Source: Bradyrhizobium septentrionale | GTDB taxonomy: Bacteria; Pseudomonadota; Alphaproteobacteria; Rhizobiales; Xanthobacteraceae | NCBI RefSeq assembly: GCF_011516645.4 | Contig: NZ_CP088285.1 | Location: 7,272,501-7,336,500, forward strand | Length of the DNA: 64,000 nt | Direction: 5' to 3' | Part shown: in pieces, positions 35,187 to 43,358 of the stretch | Position numbering within the stretch: position 1 is the first letter of the stretch | Layout: each line of letters begins with the position of its first letter | Notes under the pieces: generated by a model | Seen by the model: only the letters and a program-made list of their open reading frames with translations | Told to the model about the DNA's origin: nothing | The model's database searches: none | Translations under genes and position numbers: made by a program

Positions 35187-35531
35187 TTAAAAGATCGACT
35201 CGCCGACCGTCACCTCGCTGCGCGGGCCGAGCACGATCACCCTGCCATCGGCGTCCTTCGCCCCGAGAATCAGCAGTTCCGAGGTGAAACCCGCGATGTT
35301 CTTCGCACCGAGATTGCAGACACACACCACCAGCGAGCCGAGCAGCGCCGCCGGCTCGTAATTGGTGATCTGCGCGCTCGACCACATGATCCGATCAGTG
35401 CCGACGTTGACGCCGACCTTGTAGGAGGGATTGCGGGCGCGCGGAAACGGCTGCACCTCGACGACCCTGCCGATCCGGATATCGAGGCGGGCGAAGTCGT
35501 CGTAGCTGGCCTGCGGCTTGAGCGGAACCAT
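35187..35531 (-). CDS. csaA: CsaA-like tRNA-binding protein
   Basis: 114 residues, one EMAP-II/OB-fold tRNA-binding domain: FARLDIRIGRVVEVQPFPRARNPSYKVGVNVG, SSAQITNYEPAALLGSLVVCVCNLG and GFTSELLILGAKD. The length and end match CsaA, a secretion-related chaperone/tRNA-binding protein. The last base of the LysE TGA is the first base of its ATG (35531), so the two are tightly coupled. Last gene of a four-gene operon. Confidence 0.9.
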   Translation of the reverse strand: MVPLKPQASYDDFARLDIRIGRVVEVQPFPRARNPSYKVGVNVGTDRIMWSSAQITNYEPAALLGSLVVCVCNLGAKNIAGFTSELLILGAKDADGRVIVLGPRSEVTVGESIF

Positions 35532-36157
35532 CAGCGCTCCTGGAAGGCGAGGCGGACGCCGAGCGCGATGTAGATCGTGCCGACGACGCGGCCCTGCCAT
35601 TGCCCGATGCGGCGATGCCGCCTGATCCACGGGCTGATCTGGCCGGCGGCGAGCGCGAGCAGCGAGGTATAGGCCGCGCTCATTGCGACGAAGATCAGGC
35701 CAAGCGTCGCGAACTGCGTCACCGCCGAGCCGTGGCCGGGGTGGACGAACTGCGGCAGGAAGGCGAGGAAGAACAGCGCGGTCTTCGGATTGAGCATCTC
35801 CGCCCAGATCGCCTGCCGGAACGCGCGCCGCGGATCGACCGGCTGCGACGCCGGCAAATGCAGGTCGTCATTCTTCTCGAACAGAGCGCGGACGCCGAGC
35901 ACGATCAGGTAGATCACGCCGGCATATTTGACGATCGAGAACGCCAGCGCCGAGGTCATGAGCACGGCCGACAGGCCGAACGTCGCCATCGCGGTGTGGA
36001 CGAGGTCGCCGAGCGCGATGCCGAACCCGGTCGCGACGCCGACACGCGGCCCGCCGGTCATCGAGCGCGCGAGTACCAGCAGCACGGCCGGCCCGGGGAT
36101 CAGGAACAGGCCGAGCACGACGGCGGCGTAGGTGAGGAGGGTGGTGATGTCGGTCAT
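35531..36157 (-). CDS. LysE/RhtB family exporter
   Basis: 208 residues with six hydrophobic segments: LLTYAAVVLGLFLIPGPAVLLVLARSMTGG (with the family motif GPxxxxV near the N-terminus), VGVATGFGIALGDLVHTAMA, VKYAGVIYLIVLGVRAL, FRQAIWAEMLNPKTALFFLAFLPQFV. It exports amino acids or their analogues. Located 17 bases downstream of pdxY and overlapping csaA by one base. Confidence 0.92.
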   Translation of the reverse strand: MTDITTLLTYAAVVLGLFLIPGPAVLLVLARSMTGGPRVGVATGFGIALGDLVHTAMATFGLSAVLMTSALAFSIVKYAGVIYLIVLGVRALFEKNDDLHLPASQPVDPRRAFRQAIWAEMLNPKTALFFLAFLPQFVHPGHGSAVTQFATLGLIFVAMSAAYTSLLALAAGQISPWIRRHRRIGQWQGRVVGTIYIALGVRLAFQER

Positions 36158-36174
36158 CGGACGTGTCCCGGATG

Positions 36175-37047
36175 TTAGGCCGCGGAAATGGCGACTGCCG
36201 CGAAGCGTGGCTTCGGATCAAGCATCACGTCGGCGCTTTCGACAATGCGCATTTCCTCGGTTCCCCTCTGCGCCGTACGCTGCAGCACGCCGTGGATGCC
36301 TGACGCGGCATGGCTGAGCGCGTCCGGTGTCTCGAGGCCGCGCACGCGGGCGGCGACGAACAGGGCGGCGAACAGATCGCCGGTGCCGGACGGGCTGATC
36401 GGCACCCGCGGGGTGCGCACGCGCCACGCCCCAACGCTATCAGGACCCGTGCGCTCGATTGCAAGCGTCTCGATCTCGCCATCGGGCGTGCCGGCAATCT
36501 CGGCGCTGGTGATGACGATGGACGCGGGTCCCCGCGCCATCAGCTCGCGGGCCTGCGCGACAATTTCATCGGTCGTGGTGACGCGCGCGCCGCAGAGGAA
36601 TTCGAACTCGAAATGATTGGGCGTGATGATGTCGGCGAGCGGGCAGAGCTGGTCGCGCACCAGCGGCGGAATATCCGGTCGGACGAACATGCCGCGGTCG
36701 CGATCGCCGAGCACGGGATCGCAGCAATAGAGCAGGGCCGGGTTCGCGGCCTTGGCGCGGTTGACGAAATCGGCGACGTCGAGCGCGATATCGGCCGAGC
36801 CGAGATAGCCCGACAGGATCATCCGCGCGCTCTCGACCGCGCCGCGCTCCTCGATGCCGCGCAAGAGGTCGGCGACCAGCTGCACGTCGAGCACCCGGCC
36901 GCGGATGGTCGAATAGCCCGGCCGGTTGCTCAGCAGCGTGGTTGGCACGGCGACGACATCGATGCCATGCAGCTGGATCGGAAAAATGGCAGCGCTGTTG
37001 CCGACATGGCCCCACGCGACCTGCGACTGGATCGAGATGACGGTCAT
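36175..37047 (-). CDS. pdxY: Pyridoxal kinase
   Basis: 290 residues of the ribokinase-like PdxY/PdxK family: VISIQSQVAWGHVGNSAA, PTTLLSNRPGYSTIRG, CDPVLGDRDRGMFV, ITPNHFEFEFLCG and the ATP/anion-hole motif SPSGTGDLFAALF with the catalytic aspartate in GTGD. It phosphorylates pyridoxal for the salvage of vitamin B6. ATG 37047 is ten bases after the small membrane protein gene, so both are in one operon. Confidence 0.95.
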   Translation of the reverse strand: MTVISIQSQVAWGHVGNSAAIFPIQLHGIDVVAVPTTLLSNRPGYSTIRGRVLDVQLVADLLRGIEERGAVESARMILSGYLGSADIALDVADFVNRAKAANPALLYCCDPVLGDRDRGMFVRPDIPPLVRDQLCPLADIITPNHFEFEFLCGARVTTTDEIVAQARELMARGPASIVITSAEIAGTPDGEIETLAIERTGPDSVGAWRVRTPRVPISPSGTGDLFAALFVAARVRGLETPDALSHAASGIHGVLQRTAQRGTEEMRIVESADVMLDPKPRFAAVAISAA

Positions 37048-37057
37048 GTCCTCAGCA

Positions 37058-37231
37058 TCACCCGAACAGCGCGGCATAGATCACGTAGAGCCAGCCCAGA
37101 ATGCCGTGGATGATCGCCCACAGGATCGAGTGATTGTTGGTGTAGGAGATCGCAATCGCCAGCGCCGAGCCGAACCCGACGCCATATTTCGCACCCTCGA
37201 CGCGGACGCCATAATATCGATTGCCGTTCAT
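37058..37231 (-). CDS. Small membrane protein (57 aa) upstream of pdxY
   Basis: NGNRYYGVRVEGAKYGVGFGSALAIAISYTNNHSILWAI followed by IHGILGWLYVIYAALFG: two hydrophobic segments, glycine-rich, N-terminal basic/aromatic head. Probably an inner-membrane protein. The upstream ggaaggacc (rev.) gives a ribosome-binding site. Leads the operon with pdxY, lysE-type and csaA. Function unknown. Confidence 0.7.
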   Translation of the reverse strand: MNGNRYYGVRVEGAKYGVGFGSALAIAISYTNNHSILWAIIHGILGWLYVIYAALFG

Positions 37232-37517
37232 GGTGGTCCTTCCAGCGGGAGGGCGTGATTGGCGACAGGGTAACCCGCCGATATCAGCGAGTTCAACGGC
37301 GGATCGCGCCTTCCCGGCATTGCTAAGCTCCGTCATCCCCGCGCAAAGGCTTCGCCTTTGTCGCCGGAGGTGCGAGCCTTGCGGTGCACTTGCACCGCTG
37401 GGCGAGCCTCGAAGGATGCACGGCCCCACTCTGGCCGATTCATCCTTCGAGGCTCGCCGAAGAGGCTCGCACCTCAGGATGACGGTGATGGAGTCGGGAG
37501 CGCGTTTCTCTCCATTC

Positions 37518-37639
37518 GTCGTCCCGGCGAAGGCCGGGACCCATACTCCCCGTCAGATGTAGTGGACGGGACTCGTCGTTCCAGCGCTGCACAGCAATAG
37601 CCGTTTGTGGTTATGGGTCCCGGCCTTCGCCGGGACGAC
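37518..37639. repeat. Long inverted repeat (gtcccggcgaaggccgggac type)
   Basis: 28-base arms: 37518-37545 (gtcgtcccggcgaagg, ccgggacccata) and its reverse complement at 37612-37639. The pair can form a 28-bp stem around a 66-base loop. Each arm also contains a small internal palindrome (cccggcgaaggccggg). Confidence 0.85.
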
Positions 37640-37756
37640 ACTGAATTTGTTGCGCCACTTGTGAGCCACGCATCTGCTTTTGAGCCACACGTCTGCATTC
37701 TCGCGGCATGATTTGCCCGAGTCTTGCTTTTCGTTCGGCCCTCCTCAAATCAGAGG

Positions 37757-37860
37757 GCGCAGGGAAAGCCGGGTGCCGATCGCACCCATGGGTCCCGTGC
37801 AACAAAAAGCACGGGAGGTAGGACCACAGGTGTAACCGGAGACTCCGGCTTTCCCTGCGC
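37757..37860. ncRNA. Candidate structured RNA element closed by a 16-bp stem
   Basis: 37757-37772 (gcgcagggaaagccgg) is the exact reverse complement of 37845-37860. Inside, gtgc/gcac hairpin at 37773-37785, a 7-bp hairpin cccgtgc/gcacggg at 37794-37815 with an aacaaaaa loop, and a ccggagactccgg palindrome at about 37837-37849 that can compete with the closing stem. The following 240 bases (to about 38100) are also part of the repeated unit as I remember it from bradyrhizobial genomes. Strand and expression are unknown; it may be a mobile DNA repeat rather than an RNA gene. Confidence 0.45.
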
Positions 37861-38202
37861 GATGGTTTTACGGCTTACTTCGTGCTCTCCCCGGCGAGAC
37901 TTGGCTTTTTTGTCACCGCCTTCGCAAAACGCTTTCGCGCTTTGCTTTGGGGACACCGGCCACTAAGGCGTCAGGACCACACGACTTCACCGTCCGCCTT
38001 GCGTGCTTTCGTCTCTTGCACACTCGGCGTGCACCGCATCCCACACCGCGTTCGTGACGATCGCGAAGCGCCCCTCGATCGGGTGAGACGGGGCAATTGA
38101 ACATCTGAGTTGGGTGAAACGCCAAGCGGAATATTTTCTTATTGCGATATTGACAGGTTTTGCTGAGTTGCCCGTCGGGTTGTTTTGTCGCACCTGTTTC
38201 TG

Positions 38203-38303
38203 TCATTCCGGGGCGGCCCGCAGGGCCGAACCCGGAATCCATCGGCCCGCATAACCCGTGGATGAATGGATTCCGGGCTCTCGCTTCGCGAGCCCCGGAA
38301 TGA
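38203..38303. repeat. Inverted repeat tcattccgggg...ccccggaatga
   Basis: Perfect 11-base ends at 38203-38213 and 38293-38303, with a second pair inside (cccggaatccat and atggattccggg). Similar nested palindromes are common between genes in this group of bacteria. Confidence 0.75.
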
Positions 38304-38583
38304 CGAGGAGAAAGCAGGCGCGCTGACGCCCTGCTCAGCTCTCGCATTCAGACACCTCCCATTTCGCGTTCGGGCCGATCCGGTCGCGGATCTCGCCGGT
38401 CACGGTCCAATCAACCGATTGTGTCGGATCGCAGTGGAAGAGGATGCGCGGTTCGACCGTCCTGTATCCAAACACTTGCCCCATGGCGTCGGAACCAGCC
38501 GGCGGTCGATCACATGGTGTGCGCGAACCGATCGGCAGGCGGGCGAGGAATGCCCGGCGTGCCCGATAGAACAGGAGCAACTC

Positions 38584-38835
38584 ATGATCAGGATCAAACA
38601 CATCGCGGCGGGATTGGCCGCTCGCGCCATGCTGACGACATCGGCAATCGCGCACGAGGCCCCGGCGGCCGGGCCATACGCGTTCGCGAAGGGCCACGCC
38701 GGCGCCGCGGCCGCCAGCCACTGGAGCGGCGGACCTCCGCACATGGCGGCTCCGCGCTTCGGCGAGTCCGAGGCGCAGCCCCGCGACCTGCCCGGCGGCG
38801 TCTGCGATGTCGGCGACAACGCGATGATCTGCTGA
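38584..38835 (+). CDS. Small secreted protein (83 aa)
   Basis: Signal-like N-terminus IRIKHIAAGLAARAMLTTSAIA, then PAAGPYAFAKGHAGAAAASHWSGGPPHMAAP and a C-terminal CDVGDNAMIC with two cysteines. A strong ribosome-binding site (aggagcaa) precedes ATG 38584. No known domain. Confidence 0.55.
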   Translation: MIRIKHIAAGLAARAMLTTSAIAHEAPAAGPYAFAKGHAGAAAASHWSGGPPHMAAPRFGESEAQPRDLPGGVCDVGDNAMIC

Positions 38836-38920
38836 GCCTGATGGTGCATGGCGGTGATATCAGGCGAAACTTGCGCTAGCCTCGCTGGGTCGTCTCCCTC
38901 CAGCCGCGAGCGCCGCCGCC

Positions 38921-39592
38921 ATGCACATCCTCCGACCCCAGTTTCGCATCGAGGACGACCGCGCGCTGGCCTTTGCGGCTGCGCGCGGCTTCGGCGCCGT
39001 CGTCGCCGCCGATGCGCGCTGCCCGCGGGCCTCCCACGTGCCGTTCGTGATCGAGCGGCGCGACGATCGCGCGATCGTGCAGATCCATCTCACCGCGAAG
39101 AACCCGCTGGTCGAGCTTGCCGATGGTGTCAGGCGCTTCCTGCTGATCGTCTCCGGTGACGACGCCTATATCTCGAACGACTGGTACGTCTCGCGCGACA
39201 ACGTCTCCACCTGGCTCTACGAGGCGGTGCATTTGTCCGGCGTCGCGCATCTGCGCGGACTCGACGAGAACCGCGGCCATGGCGATGCGCTGCTCGCGGC
39301 CTCCGAGGCGCGGCTGCCGAAGCAGCCCTGGGACCTCGCGCAGATGGAGCCCACCAAGCGCGAACAGATGCTGTCGGCGATCCGGGTGATCGATCTCGTC
39401 GTCGACGAGATCGAGGGCCAGTCGAAGCTCAATCAGCACAAGAGCGATGCGGACTATGTCGCGCTGGTCAATCGCCTCGCGCATGCGGAGGAGACGGCAA
39501 GCCGCCGGCTGGCCGCGAAGATGCGCGCGCTGCGGCCTGAGCTTGCGTATGAGATCGCAGAGCAGCGCGTAGGGCGGGTCAGCGAAGCGTAA
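38921..39592 (+). CDS. PaiB/FMN-binding negative regulator-type protein
   Basis: 223 residues. FMN-binding split-barrel fold of the PaiB family: HILRPQFRIEDDRALAFAAARGFGAVV, ASHVPFVIERRD, VQIHLTAKNPLVELADG, LLIVSGDDAYISNDWY and STWLYEAVHLSG. Members act as protease/sporulation-linked transcriptional regulators in Bacillus, while many are uncharacterised. The last residues (VGRVSEA) and the TAA stop come from the intergenic repeat at 39569-39650, so the natural C-terminus has been replaced. Confidence 0.85.
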   Translation: MHILRPQFRIEDDRALAFAAARGFGAVVAADARCPRASHVPFVIERRDDRAIVQIHLTAKNPLVELADGVRRFLLIVSGDDAYISNDWYVSRDNVSTWLYEAVHLSGVAHLRGLDENRGHGDALLAASEARLPKQPWDLAQMEPTKREQMLSAIRVIDLVVDEIEGQSKLNQHKSDADYVALVNRLAHAEETASRRLAAKMRALRPELAYEIAEQRVGRVSEA

Positions 39593-39650
39593 CCCGCCGC
39601 AGTGAAGCCGGGGACAAATGGCCGATTACGCTTGCGTGAATCCGCCCTAC
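39569..39650. repeat. Palindromic repeat family, copy 1 (gtagggcggg...ccgccctac)
   Basis: 82 bases beginning gtagggcgggtcagcgaagcg and ending tgaatccgccctac. The outer ends are inverted repeats. It overlaps the last eight codons of the PaiB-like gene and supplies its TAA at 39590-39592. Confidence 0.8.
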
Positions 39651-39758
39651 AAAGGGTGTCGGCATCGAGGTCGCGAACGTGTTGTTAAGGATTTCCTCGC
39701 GTTGATTTGCACGATTCCGATTCGTTCTTTGCGAACAAAATAGAGTCGGATAGAGAAC
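39651..39758 (+). repeat. Direct repeat element, copy A (gattccgattcgttctt type)
   Basis: Contains tcgcgaacgtgttgttaagg and gattccgattcgttctttgc then gaacaaaatagagtcgga. The second half is an imperfect hairpin (attccgattcgttc with gaacaaa..gagtcggat). Related copies are at 40258-40367 and 40499-40586. Copies A and B flank the gene at 39833. Confidence 0.75.
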
Positions 39759-39832
39759 AATGGTGCGCTCTTCTCCCGTGATTGGCGGGTCATCCGCTCG
39801 GGCGGATCGACATGCGCGAAGGAGAAGCGATC

Positions 39833-40180
39833 ATGTCGTCGCTCAATTCGCTTGAACGGGCGGTGCTGGAAAGGATCCTGCGGGACACGCCCGGTGATCT
39901 GGCTCCGATCTTGCGTGCGCAGATCGACGGAGCAACGGTTGTTGGGCGCAAGAATACGGGCGCGGGCTTTTTCACAGAGCTGAAGGTCGAAAGCGCCGTC
40001 GGGCGAATGAGTGAACGGGTTATCGAAGACGTATGGGCCGACATCGAGGGTTTCGACGTGCCGATGACGTTTCTCGTATTCTTGCGCGAAGGGATCATTC
40101 GCACATTGGAGGGCGCCGCAATCAACGAGGACGCAACCGATGTCGATTTCTCTCGCGTTGGGTTTGCGATCAAGGAGTAG
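39833..40180 (+). CDS. Hypothetical protein between two repeat copies (115 aa)
   Basis: SSLNSLERAVLERILRDTPGDLAPILRAQIDGATVVGRKNTGAGFF, then EDVWADIEGFDVPMTFLVFLREG and FSRVGFAIKE. A helix followed by a beta-rich region; no known domain. ATG 39833 is chosen because aaggag lies at 39818-39823; an earlier ATG at 39812 lacks this. The gene sits between two directly repeated elements, so it may have moved as a cassette. Confidence 0.65.
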   Translation: MSSLNSLERAVLERILRDTPGDLAPILRAQIDGATVVGRKNTGAGFFTELKVESAVGRMSERVIEDVWADIEGFDVPMTFLVFLREGIIRTLEGAAINEDATDVDFSRVGFAIKE

Positions 40181-40226
40181 CGCAGGTTGCGAGGTGTTAC
40201 TCGCCGGAGTCATGTTGCGGAGAGAT

Positions 40227-40257
40227 GGCGGATTACGCTTGCGCTAATCCGCCCTAC
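40227..40257. repeat. Palindromic repeat family, right half only
   Basis: ggcggattacgcttgcgctaatccgccctac, split here as ggcggattacgcttg and cgctaatccgccctac. Matches the right half of the copy at 39569; the left half is not clearly preserved. Confidence 0.7.
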
Positions 40258-40367
40258 AAAGATGCATCAGCATCGAAGTCGCGCAAACGTGTTGTTAAGA
40301 AATGCTTCGCGCTGATTTTTCGATTCCGATTCGTTCTTCGCGAACAAACTGGAGTCGGATGGGGAAC
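40258..40367 (+). repeat. Direct repeat element, copy B
   Basis: Aligns over its length with copy A at 39651: catcgaagtcgcgcaaacgt, gttgttaagaa, then cgattccgattcgttcttcg and cgaacaaactggagtcggat. Confidence 0.75.
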
Positions 40368-40498
40368 GTGGCTGTGGTGCTGCTAGCCGCTCCATCAGTG
40401 TAGCAACTGAATGCAATGCGCCTGAAGTACCCGACGGTATTTTGCACTAACAGCAAAAATCCCATCTCGGCACAACATCAGTTGCTCGGATGGGGCTG

Positions 40499-40586
40499 AT
40501 GCACACGTCTTGTTAATGCTTGAGCCGCGCCGATTTGCTCGATTCCGATTCGTTCCTTGCGAACAAATTGGAGTCAGATGCAGAAC
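40499..40586 (+). repeat. Direct repeat element, copy C (shorter)
   Basis: atgcacacgtcttgttaatg, then gattccgattcgttccttgc and gaacaaattggagtcagatg. Lacks the palindromic unit found before copies A and B. Lies 63 bases before the kinase start. Confidence 0.65.
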
Positions 40587-40648
40587 GGAGCTGTGGCGCG
40601 CGATGCGTTTCTCTGCTCCACTTGGTGCGCGCAGGAGAGAGCGGATTG

Positions 40649-41398
40649 ATGGCCAAGAGAACCAGCAAGAGAACCAGCAAGAAAACAAGCGGGAAAGCGA
40701 GTAAGCCCGCGTCGCGGCGCACGGTGCTGGCGATCGACATCGGCGGCACGCATGTGAAGGTGATGACCGACAGGGAGCGCATCAGGCGCGAGTTCGAGTC
40801 AGGTCCAAATCTGTCCGCGACCGAGATGGTGCGACAGGTCAAAGCGCTGACCAAGGACTGGTCCTATGATGTGATCTCGGTCGGCTATCCCGGGCCGGTG
40901 GTTCACAACCGTCCGCTCGCCGAGCCGCACAATCTCGGCCGCGGCTGGGCCGGCTTCGATTTTCACGCAGCTGTCGGACGTCCGACCAAGGTCGTCAACG
41001 ACGCGCTGATGCAGGCGATCGGCAGCTACCAGGGCGGGCGGATGCTGTTTCTCGGCCTCGGCACCGGGCTCGGCTCAGCGATGATCGTCGAAGGCGTGTT
41101 CGAGCCGATGGAGCTAGGTCATCTGCCGTACCGCAAGGGCGAGACGTTCGAGGACTATGTCGGTGCCGCAGGCCTTGAGCGTCGCGGTAGGAAGAAATGG
41201 CGCAAGAGCGTCGACGACGTCATCGCGCGCCTGTCGGCGGCGCTGGAGCCCGACTACATCGTGCTGGGCGGCGGCAATGCCGACAAGGTCGACAACCCGC
41301 CGCCCAAGGTGAGGTTCGGCGACAACGCCAACGCATTCGAAGGCGGCTTCCGGATGTGGAAGAGGGTTGAGCGCAAGGCGAGCAGCGCGCCGCGTTGA
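40649..41398 (+). CDS. ppgK: Polyphosphate glucokinase-like ROK kinase
   Basis: 249 residues. A lysine/serine/threonine-rich head (KRTSKRTSKKTSGK) is followed by the ROK/ASKHA ATP site VLAIDIGGTHVKV, SVGYPGPVVHN, a second site LFLGLGTGLGSAMIV, ELGHLPYRKG and VLGGGNADKV. The layout matches strictly polyphosphate-type glucokinases, which phosphorylate glucose with polyphosphate and/or ATP. No carbohydrate operon is near. ATG 40649 has an aggaga ribosome-binding site; the basic tail could bind polyphosphate. Confidence 0.85.
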   Translation: MAKRTSKRTSKKTSGKASKPASRRTVLAIDIGGTHVKVMTDRERIRREFESGPNLSATEMVRQVKALTKDWSYDVISVGYPGPVVHNRPLAEPHNLGRGWAGFDFHAAVGRPTKVVNDALMQAIGSYQGGRMLFLGLGTGLGSAMIVEGVFEPMELGHLPYRKGETFEDYVGAAGLERRGRKKWRKSVDDVIARLSAALEPDYIVLGGGNADKVDNPPPKVRFGDNANAFEGGFRMWKRVERKASSAPR

Positions 41399-41464
41399 CG
41401 CTGGAAACGCCACCAAATTGCCGCAACTGCCGAAGTTTCACGCTGCTCCGTCATCCCTGTTCCC

Positions 41465-41490
41465 GGAACTGATCGCGTGCGCCGCTCGTT
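41465..41490 (+). promoter_or_regulatory. Candidate EcfG (general stress response) promoter
   Basis: GGAAC at 41465-41469, 17 bases, CGTT at 41487-41490, then tttatgcgg. Located 32 bases before the PepSY-like ATG at 41522. It is one of the two best matches to the EcfG consensus in the window. Confidence 0.65.
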
Positions 41491-41521
41491 TTATGCGGCA
41501 TAACATCCATAAGGAGTGACA

Positions 41522-41782
41522 ATGCGCAGCTTCATTGTTCCGGTCGTCGCGGCCTTGGCGATCGGCGCGGCGACGCCGGCGATGGCCTATGATTCCGGCA
41601 GCCAGATCTCGATGGAGGCCGCACTCGACGTCGCGACCAATCTCGGCATCGTGACGGTGTCCAACACGAAGTTCCTCGGCGACGAGTGGGAGGTCGAGGG
41701 CCGCGACCGTCTCGGCCGCTGGATGCAGGTCGATGTCGACGCACGGACCGGCGAGGTGCGTAATGTGGACCGCGGCTGGTAG
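41522..41782 (+). CDS. Small secreted PepSY-like protein
   Basis: 86 residues: signal peptide RSFIVPVVAALAIGAATPAMA, then ISMEAALDVATNLGIVTVSNTKFLGDEWEVEGRD and GRWMQVDVDARTGEVRNVDRGW. The strand-helix-strand pattern with a final D-x-x-TGEV strand is the PepSY domain. Periplasmic; role unknown, perhaps protease inhibition or binding. ATG 41522 has aaggag upstream. An EcfG promoter suggests stress induction. Confidence 0.82.
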   Translation: MRSFIVPVVAALAIGAATPAMAYDSGSQISMEAALDVATNLGIVTVSNTKFLGDEWEVEGRDRLGRWMQVDVDARTGEVRNVDRGW

Positions 41783-41893
41783 CCGCGTCTTGGCCGCTGC
41801 GTGAGCAGATCACGCGCAGCCCGCATCGGCGGCTTGTTGTGATGTCACACGGCGGGTGACACCGGGACACACCATACTGACTATGGTTTTCGG

Positions 41894-41925
41894 ACGGCCG
41901 GCGGCGCAGGGCGCACGCCGGCCGT
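41894..41925 (+). terminator. GC hairpin downstream of the PepSY-like gene
   Basis: Perfect 10-bp stem acggccggcg (41894-41903) with cgccggccgt (41916-41925), followed by a weak T-run (tcgtta). Probably a terminator, but the tail is short. Confidence 0.5.
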
Positions 41926-42048
41926 TCGTTATCCAGAACTGTTGATGCCGTGCTTTGGCGGAATGGCACAAAGGTGGAGTATGCTCGCGGCAGATTCTGA
42001 GGGATGTGCCGCCGACTCGGCGTTTCCCTCCAGACAAGGAGACAGGCC

Positions 42049-43332
42049 GTGGTCAAACCGTTTCCGTCCAAAACCCATATCGGCAATCACACACTGCATC
42101 CGGAAACCCTGATGCTGAATTATGGCTACGATCCGCAACTGTCTGAGGGAGCCGTCAAGCCGCCGGTGTTCTTGACCTCGACCTTCGTGTTCCGGACCGC
42201 CGAGGACGGCAAGGACTTCTTCGATTTCGTCGCGGGCCGGCGCGAGCCTCCGGAAGGGATGGGGGCAGGGCTGGTCTATTCCCGCTTCAATCATCCGAAC
42301 AGCGAGATCGTCGAGGACCGGCTTGCGATCTATGAGCGCACCGAAAGCTGCGCGCTGTTCTCCTCGGGCATGTCGGCGATCTCGACGACGATCTTCGCCT
42401 TTGCGCGGCCCGGCGACGTGATCCTGCATTCGCAGCCGCTCTATGGCGGCACCGAAACGCTGTTCACGAGAACGCTCGCGGGCTTCTCGATCAGCGCGGT
42501 AGGCTTTGCCGACGGACTCGACGAGAGCGTTGTCCGCGCCGCTGCCGACGAGGCGATGAAGAAGGGCCGGGTTGCGATGATCTTCATCGAGACCCCGGCC
42601 AATCCGACCAATGGCCTGGTCGATATCGCGCTCACGCGGCGCATCGCCGACATGATCGGCAAGGTGCAGGGCTTTACCCCGATCATCGCCTGCGACAACA
42701 CGCTGCTCGGGCCGGTGTTTCAACGCCCGATCGAGCATGGCGCCGATCTGTCGCTGTACTCGCTGACCAAATATGTCGGCGGCCATTCCGACCTGATCGC
42801 GGGCGCAGCCCTAGGCTCGAAGAAGCTGATGAAGGACGTCAAGGCGCTGCGCGGCGCGATCGGCACCCAGCTCGATCCGCATTCCTGCTGGATGATCAGC
42901 CGCTCGCTGGAGACGCTGAGCCTGCGCATGGAAAAGGCCGACCGCAACGCGCGGATCGTCGCCGACTATCTGCGCGACCATCCCAAGGTGGCGCAGGTGC
43001 ATTATCTGGCGCATCACGATGCGGCCTCGCTTGCCGGCCGCGTGTTCGTCAGCCAGTGCTCCGGCGCCGGCTCGACCTTCGCCTTCGACATCGTCGGCGG
43101 GCGGGAGGCCGCGGAGAAATTCCTCAACAGCTTGCAGATCTTCAAGCTCGCGGTGAGCCTGGGGGGTACCGAGTCGCTCGCGAGCCTGCCGGCGACGATG
43201 ACGCATTCCGGCGTGCCGGCCGATATCAGGAAGAAGATCGGGGTACTGGATACGACAATCCGGCTCTCGATCGGGATCGAGCATCCGTCGGACCTCGTGG
43301 CCGACATCGCGCAGGCGCTGAGCCGGGTGTGA
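42049..43332 (+). CDS. Trans-sulfuration-type PLP enzyme (cystathionine gamma-synthase/methionine gamma-lyase family)
   Basis: 427 residues. [21 protein letters not shown] (the YxR-NP region), [48 protein letters not shown] and the PLP-lysine motif [15 protein letters not shown], then SLGGTESL near the end (a family signature). It acts on sulfur amino acids; synthase versus lyase cannot be decided. GTG 42049 is used because aaggaga lies seven bases upstream. Two small genes follow after 26 bases. Confidence 0.9.
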   Translation: MVKPFPSKTHIGNHTLHPETLMLNYGYDPQLSEGAVKPPVFLTSTFVFRTAEDGKDFFDFVAGRREPPEGMGAGLVYSRFNHPNSEIVEDRLAIYERTESCALFSSGMSAISTTIFAFARPGDVILHSQPLYGGTETLFTRTLAGFSISAVGFADGLDESVVRAAADEAMKKGRVAMIFIETPANPTNGLVDIALTRRIADMIGKVQGFTPIIACDNTLLGPVFQRPIEHGADLSLYSLTKYVGGHSDLIAGAALGSKKLMKDVKALRGAIGTQLDPHSCWMISRSLETLSLRMEKADRNARIVADYLRDHPKVAQVHYLAHHDAASLAGRVFVSQCSGAGSTFAFDIVGGREAAEKFLNSLQIFKLAVSLGGTESLASLPATMTHSGVPADIRKKIGVLDTTIRLSIGIEHPSDLVADIAQALSRV

Positions 43333-43358
43333 GCGATGCGCTGGGCAGGAGAAGCAGC

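Larger units (their letters stand above)
37232..38583. other. 1.35-kb non-coding block of stacked repeats
   Basis: No supported gene. In order: a gcgagcctcg/cgaggctcgc inverted repeat region (about 37365-37475), long inverted repeats at 37518-37545 and 37612-37639, a structured element at 37757-38100, and inverted repeats at 38203-38213 and 38293-38303. Several short open frames run through but their sequences look like translated repeats, not proteins. Expected to be intergenic repeat accumulation. Confidence 0.7.
40181..40648 (+). other. Intergenic region carrying two repeat copies
   Basis: 468 bases with no supported gene. It holds a half-copy of the palindromic family (40227-40257) and copies B (40258-40367) and C (40499-40586) of the gattccgattcgtt element. 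The ribosome-binding site caggaga (40632-40638) belongs to the kinase gene at 40649. Confidence 0.6.

Noticed and set aside
37724..38347. Several short frames in the repeat block
   Set aside because: Their sequences arise from repeated non-coding DNA, on both strands; no ribosome-binding sites or domains.
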